NCBI RefSeq assembly: GCF_033097365.1
Contig: NZ_AP028461.1
Coordinates: 3,596,001 to 3,660,000 of the forward strand
Source of the DNA: Actinoplanes sichuanensis
GTDB lineage: Bacteria; Actinomycetota; Actinomycetes; Mycobacteriales; Micromonosporaceae
Direction: 5' to 3'
Length of the DNA stretch: 64,000 nucleotides
The notes below the pieces were generated by a model. That model saw nothing but the letters and a program-made list of their open reading frames with translations. It made no database searches and had not been told where the DNA came from. Positions 61,925 through 64,000 of the stretch are shown here, piece by piece (position 1 is the stretch's first letter; each line of letters starts with the position of its first letter). Position numbers and translations under genes: made by a program.

Positions 61925-61986
61925 GCGCCTGAACCGTCACACGATCGGCCGCGGCGCCGAGTTGAGGGCCATTGCCAACCCTCGTC

Positions 61987-62436
61987 TCAACTAACGCGGA
62001 CTTCGCGACCGACTTTCAGCCCGGCCACCCATGCCAGCCATCGCAACGCCTCGTACGGGAATGGACTGTCGTCATGATCAAGGACGATCGTCAGACGAAG
62101 ACCGTCATCGGAAACGTGCGCATCACCGATGCTCCACAGATCGTTCTTGAACGAGAACCAGTGGAGCCATGACTTCACCGTCCAACCGGTTTCCCTTTCA
62201 AACGCATCAGGATCAGGTGCGGCGCGCCATTTCGCGAGCCACTCCTCAGCCTCTTCACGAGTCCTCACGGGCGAGAGTGAACTAGTCAACCAAGCCGGAA
62301 GATCCTGGCCGACCTCCTGCCAATCGTCATTCCACCGGCTCTTGAGCAGAAGGAGGAGTTCCGCGACCTGGGCGGGATTCACCACCGTAGCAGCATCGGA
62401 GCTGAGGTCGATTTCGGTCTTCATGCCACTCCTCAT
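61987..62436 (-). CDS. Presumed immunity protein
   Basis: A 149-residue protein, acidic, with several Trp (RWNDDWQEVG, EEWLAKWRAAPDPDAFE, WLHWFSFKNDLWSIGD, ALRWLAWVAGL). No known family is recognised. Its start (ATG 62436; or ATG 62424 with GAGGAG just before it) touches the toxin stop in an ATGA overlap, and codon use is less GC-biased than in neighbouring genes. Position directly downstream of a polymorphic toxin, size and composition are those of an immunity protein. Confidence 0.7.
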   Translation of the reverse strand: MRSGMKTEIDLSSDAATVVNPAQVAELLLLLKSRWNDDWQEVGQDLPAWLTSSLSPVRTREEAEEWLAKWRAAPDPDAFERETGWTVKSWLHWFSFKNDLWSIGDAHVSDDGLRLTIVLDHDDSPFPYEALRWLAWVAGLKVGREVRVS

Positions 62437-64000
62437 CCGATCTTTCCAGTGCCCTGGATGATATATGGGAACATCAGGTTCAGATGGAGTGTTCGCAGAC
62501 CGTACTGATCCGGGAGATCAGACCCGTCGTATCTATGCTTGTCAACCCTGAGCGGGCGCGTCGGGAAGTCGTCCGCCGCCGACTCCGGGACCTGATCCGC
62601 TCGCAGATAATCAAGAAACTCCCGCTTGACCTTGAAACTCTTGATCACCGTGTCGGGAAACTTCTCCAAATGCGCAGCCCGGAATTCCTCGGCTCGCGCC
62701 CGGTCACCGAAGTTGAGGAAAAGCATCTTTCCCTCCTTCTTCTTCTTGGAGTTGGCTCCACGGATCATGACAAAGCCGTCGTTAATTCTGACTCGCTCGT
62801 TGCCTTTGCCCTCGACGCGATACACCGTGATCGTTTCGCAATCGTCGATCTCATCGTTGTTGTGGACGAGAACCGGAGAACCGCCGGCAAGGACGAAATA
62901 GGTGTGGATGTCGTCGACGGTGAGGTCGCGCATCACCTTGGAGCCGGTGTAGTTCCGGACCTCGGTGACGTATTGGATCTGGCCGTCCGGGCCGACCAGC
63001 GTGGATTCGCCCGCGACCAGTTCGTCCGCGTCGACCCAGGCGCCGGTGGTGGCGTCCCAGAACGGATGGTGTGCAGTCGTCTCCAGCAGTGAGGACTCGG
63101 TCGGGCCGCGAGTACTGCGGTCGCCCTTACCCTCGTTCACCGCCTTGCCCGCGGTGACCAGCGGCTGGTCCGACACAGTGACGTCAGTCAGTTCGATGTC
63201 GCGGTTGGAGTGCAGCAGGGTGACCGGCCGCGCGCCTTCCTCACCGGTCGCCGGATCCTTGGCGCGGACCTTGTCACCGAGGTTGACCTCGGAGATCGGC
63301 CGAGTCGTGCCATCGGCCATCAAGACCGGAGTCGACGGGTCGAAGCTATGCGTCGGTGGGCAGGTCTCCGGCTGCTCCGGAGCCTCGATCTCCTCTTCCT
63401 CGGACTTCTTTTTCTTCTTCTTGGAGTCGCCCTTGTTCCCCTTCGGGGACTTCGGATCGTTCTTGGCCTTGCCGCCCTTTTTCGGCTTGTCGTTGTCGCT
63501 CTTCTTCGGCGACTTCCGAGGTTCCTGCTTCTTCGCGGGCTTCGACGGGGCGGGCTTCTTCTCGGCCTTGGCGTCCTTGCGCTGCTTCTCCGCCTTCTTC
63601 TTCTTTGTCGGCGGCTTTTTCTTCTTCTTCGGCGGCTTGGGCTTCGGGATCTTCTTGCCCATCAGGTCGCTCAGGTGTTTGCGTGCCTGGGTGACCAGGC
63701 TGCGGGCCGTCTGCATCGCCGAGCGGGCGACCTCGACCATGCGCTTCCACGTGCGGTAGGCACCGAACGCGCGGTCGAGTGCCCGGTAGAGCGATCGGCC
63801 GAGCTGGAACACCTTGGCCGGGCCGAGCACGCTCATCGCGAGGTCGAGGCAGTCCATCAGGCTGCCGGCGATACACCCGACGATCGAGTAGTAGCCGATC
63901 ATCCCGAGGATCATGTCGCCGGCGACCTGCATCAGGATGTCGACGACCGGGATGTTGCTCTCCCGCTCGGCACGCTGGTACTCGGCCTCCTGGCGGGCGA
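62433..64000 (-). CDS. Polymorphic toxin C-terminal part: Hint domain and toxin tip (5' end outside window)
   Basis: The frame runs off the window edge upstream. Visible in order: a hydrophobic stretch (DMILGMIGYYSIVGCIAGSL), a helical part, a Lys/Pro-rich low-complexity linker (about 63390-63660), a Hint-type autoprocessing domain starting HSFDPSTPVLMADGTTRPIS and ending TYFVLAGGSPVLVHN, and a C-terminal tip of about 130 residues (TVYRVEGKGNERVRINDGF, MLFLNFGDRARAEEFRAAHL, VIKSFKVKREFLDYLRADQV, QYGLRTL). The tip resembles toxin modules attached to other polymorphic toxins, perhaps ADP-ribosyltransferase-like, but I cannot assign it. The Hint domain would release the tip. It has lower GC than the rest of the window. 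Confidence 0.8.
   Translation of the reverse strand, partial: ARQEAEYQRAERESNIPVVDILMQVAGDMILGMIGYYSIVGCIAGSLMDCLDLAMSVLGPAKVFQLGRSLYRALDRAFGAYRTWKRMVEVARSAMQTARSLVTQARKHLSDLMGKKIPKPKPPKKKKKPPTKKKKAEKQRKDAKAEKKPAPSKPAKKQEPRKSPKKSDNDKPKKGGKAKNDPKSPKGNKGDSKKKKKKSEEEEIEAPEQPETCPPTHSFDPSTPVLMADGTTRPISEVNLGDKVRAKDPATGEEGARPVTLLHSNRDIELTDVTVSDQPLVTAGKAVNEGKGDRSTRGPTESSLLETTAHHPFWDATTGAWVDADELVAGESTLVGPDGQIQYVTEVRNYTGSKVMRDLTVDDIHTYFVLAGGSPVLVHNNDEIDDCETITVYRVEGKGNERVRINDGFVMIRGANSKKKKEGKMLFLNFGDRARAEEFRAAHLEKFPDTVIKSFKVKREFLDYLRADQVPESAADDFPTRPLRVDKHRYDGSDLPDQYGLRTLHLNLMFPYIIQGTGKIG
63390..63660. repeat. Lys/Pro-rich low-complexity coding stretch
   Basis: Repeated CTTCTTC/TTCTTCTTC words on the plus strand encode runs of Lys with Pro, Ser and Asp in the toxin between its helical part and Hint domain. 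It looks like a flexible, strongly basic linker that could lie along an anionic cell wall. Confidence 0.7.

Noticed and set aside
62433..62870. Start of a genomic island at the lower-GC end
   Set aside because: Only the toxin tip and immunity gene differ in composition, which module exchange explains; no integrase, tRNA or repeat boundary is visible.

Overview
The window is very GC-rich, with strong G/C bias at codon third positions, frequent GTG starts and many 4-nt ATGA/GTGA start/stop overlaps. With the families present (HspR-type HAIR box before lon, DesK-type kinases, secreted S8, M4 and M28 peptidases, chitin catabolism genes, FIST and GGDEF proteins) this indicates a chromosomal segment of a filamentous actinobacterium. 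A relative of Actinoplanes/Micromonosporaceae is my best guess; that is inference. I saw no rRNA, tRNA, IS element or CRISPR.

Layout. 0-6 kb: an aldo/keto reductase pseudogene with an in-frame stop, a metallophosphoesterase, a membrane GGDEF protein with a degenerate EAL domain, a YiaA-like protein, a lipoate-ligase-like protein and a Tat/Sec-exported beta-lactamase-fold hydrolase. 6-8 kb: a minus-strand SPFH - ribbon-helix-helix - GPP34 (GOLPH3-like) operon ending in a truncated unknown frame. 8-12 kb: lon with a HAIR box, convergent with an orphan pyruvate dehydrogenase E1-alpha, then a small HNH-like protein. 12-21.6 kb: signalling block with FIST plus GAF-GGDEF, a MerR/SDR divergent pair, a PAS-rich hybrid kinase and a DesK/LuxR-type two-component pair. 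21.7-25 kb: a membrane protein, a gutted ABC ATPase and an intact FtsX-type permease. 25-34 kb: CBS and cNMP-binding sensors, secreted subtilisin, a histidine kinase, an M4-M28-P-domain double metalloprotease, and response regulators, one coupled to a small upstream ORF.

34-50 kb: nitroreductase, an ArsR-SRPBCC-SnoaL operon, a propeller-like protein, a ribA - deaminase - LigB dioxygenase - MarR cluster, a class F sortase overlapping a DUF4397 surface protein, a secreted GH16 with chitin-binding module, an LRR protein, a YdjM-family membrane hydrolase, an FAD monooxygenase, and an FMN-binding protein next to a frameshifted ferric-reductase-like oxidoreductase. 50-55.7 kb: a LuxR/DesK pair and an ABC exporter whose kinase and permease both carry in-frame tandem repeats. 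56-62 kb: amino-sugar uptake operon (binding protein, two permeases, GH20 hexosaminidase) divergent from a BadF-type sugar kinase. 62-64 kb: a polymorphic toxin with Hint domain and its presumed immunity gene.

The GH16 gene at 42.85 kb and the amino-sugar operon at 60.8 kb, 18 kb apart, share a near-identical promoter/operator (TTGACT-N17-TAATTT overlapping TTTTCA-N17-TGAAAA), which ties them into one regulon. The other strong candidates for something new are the ribA/deaminase/dioxygenase/MarR operon and the M4-M28-P fusion.
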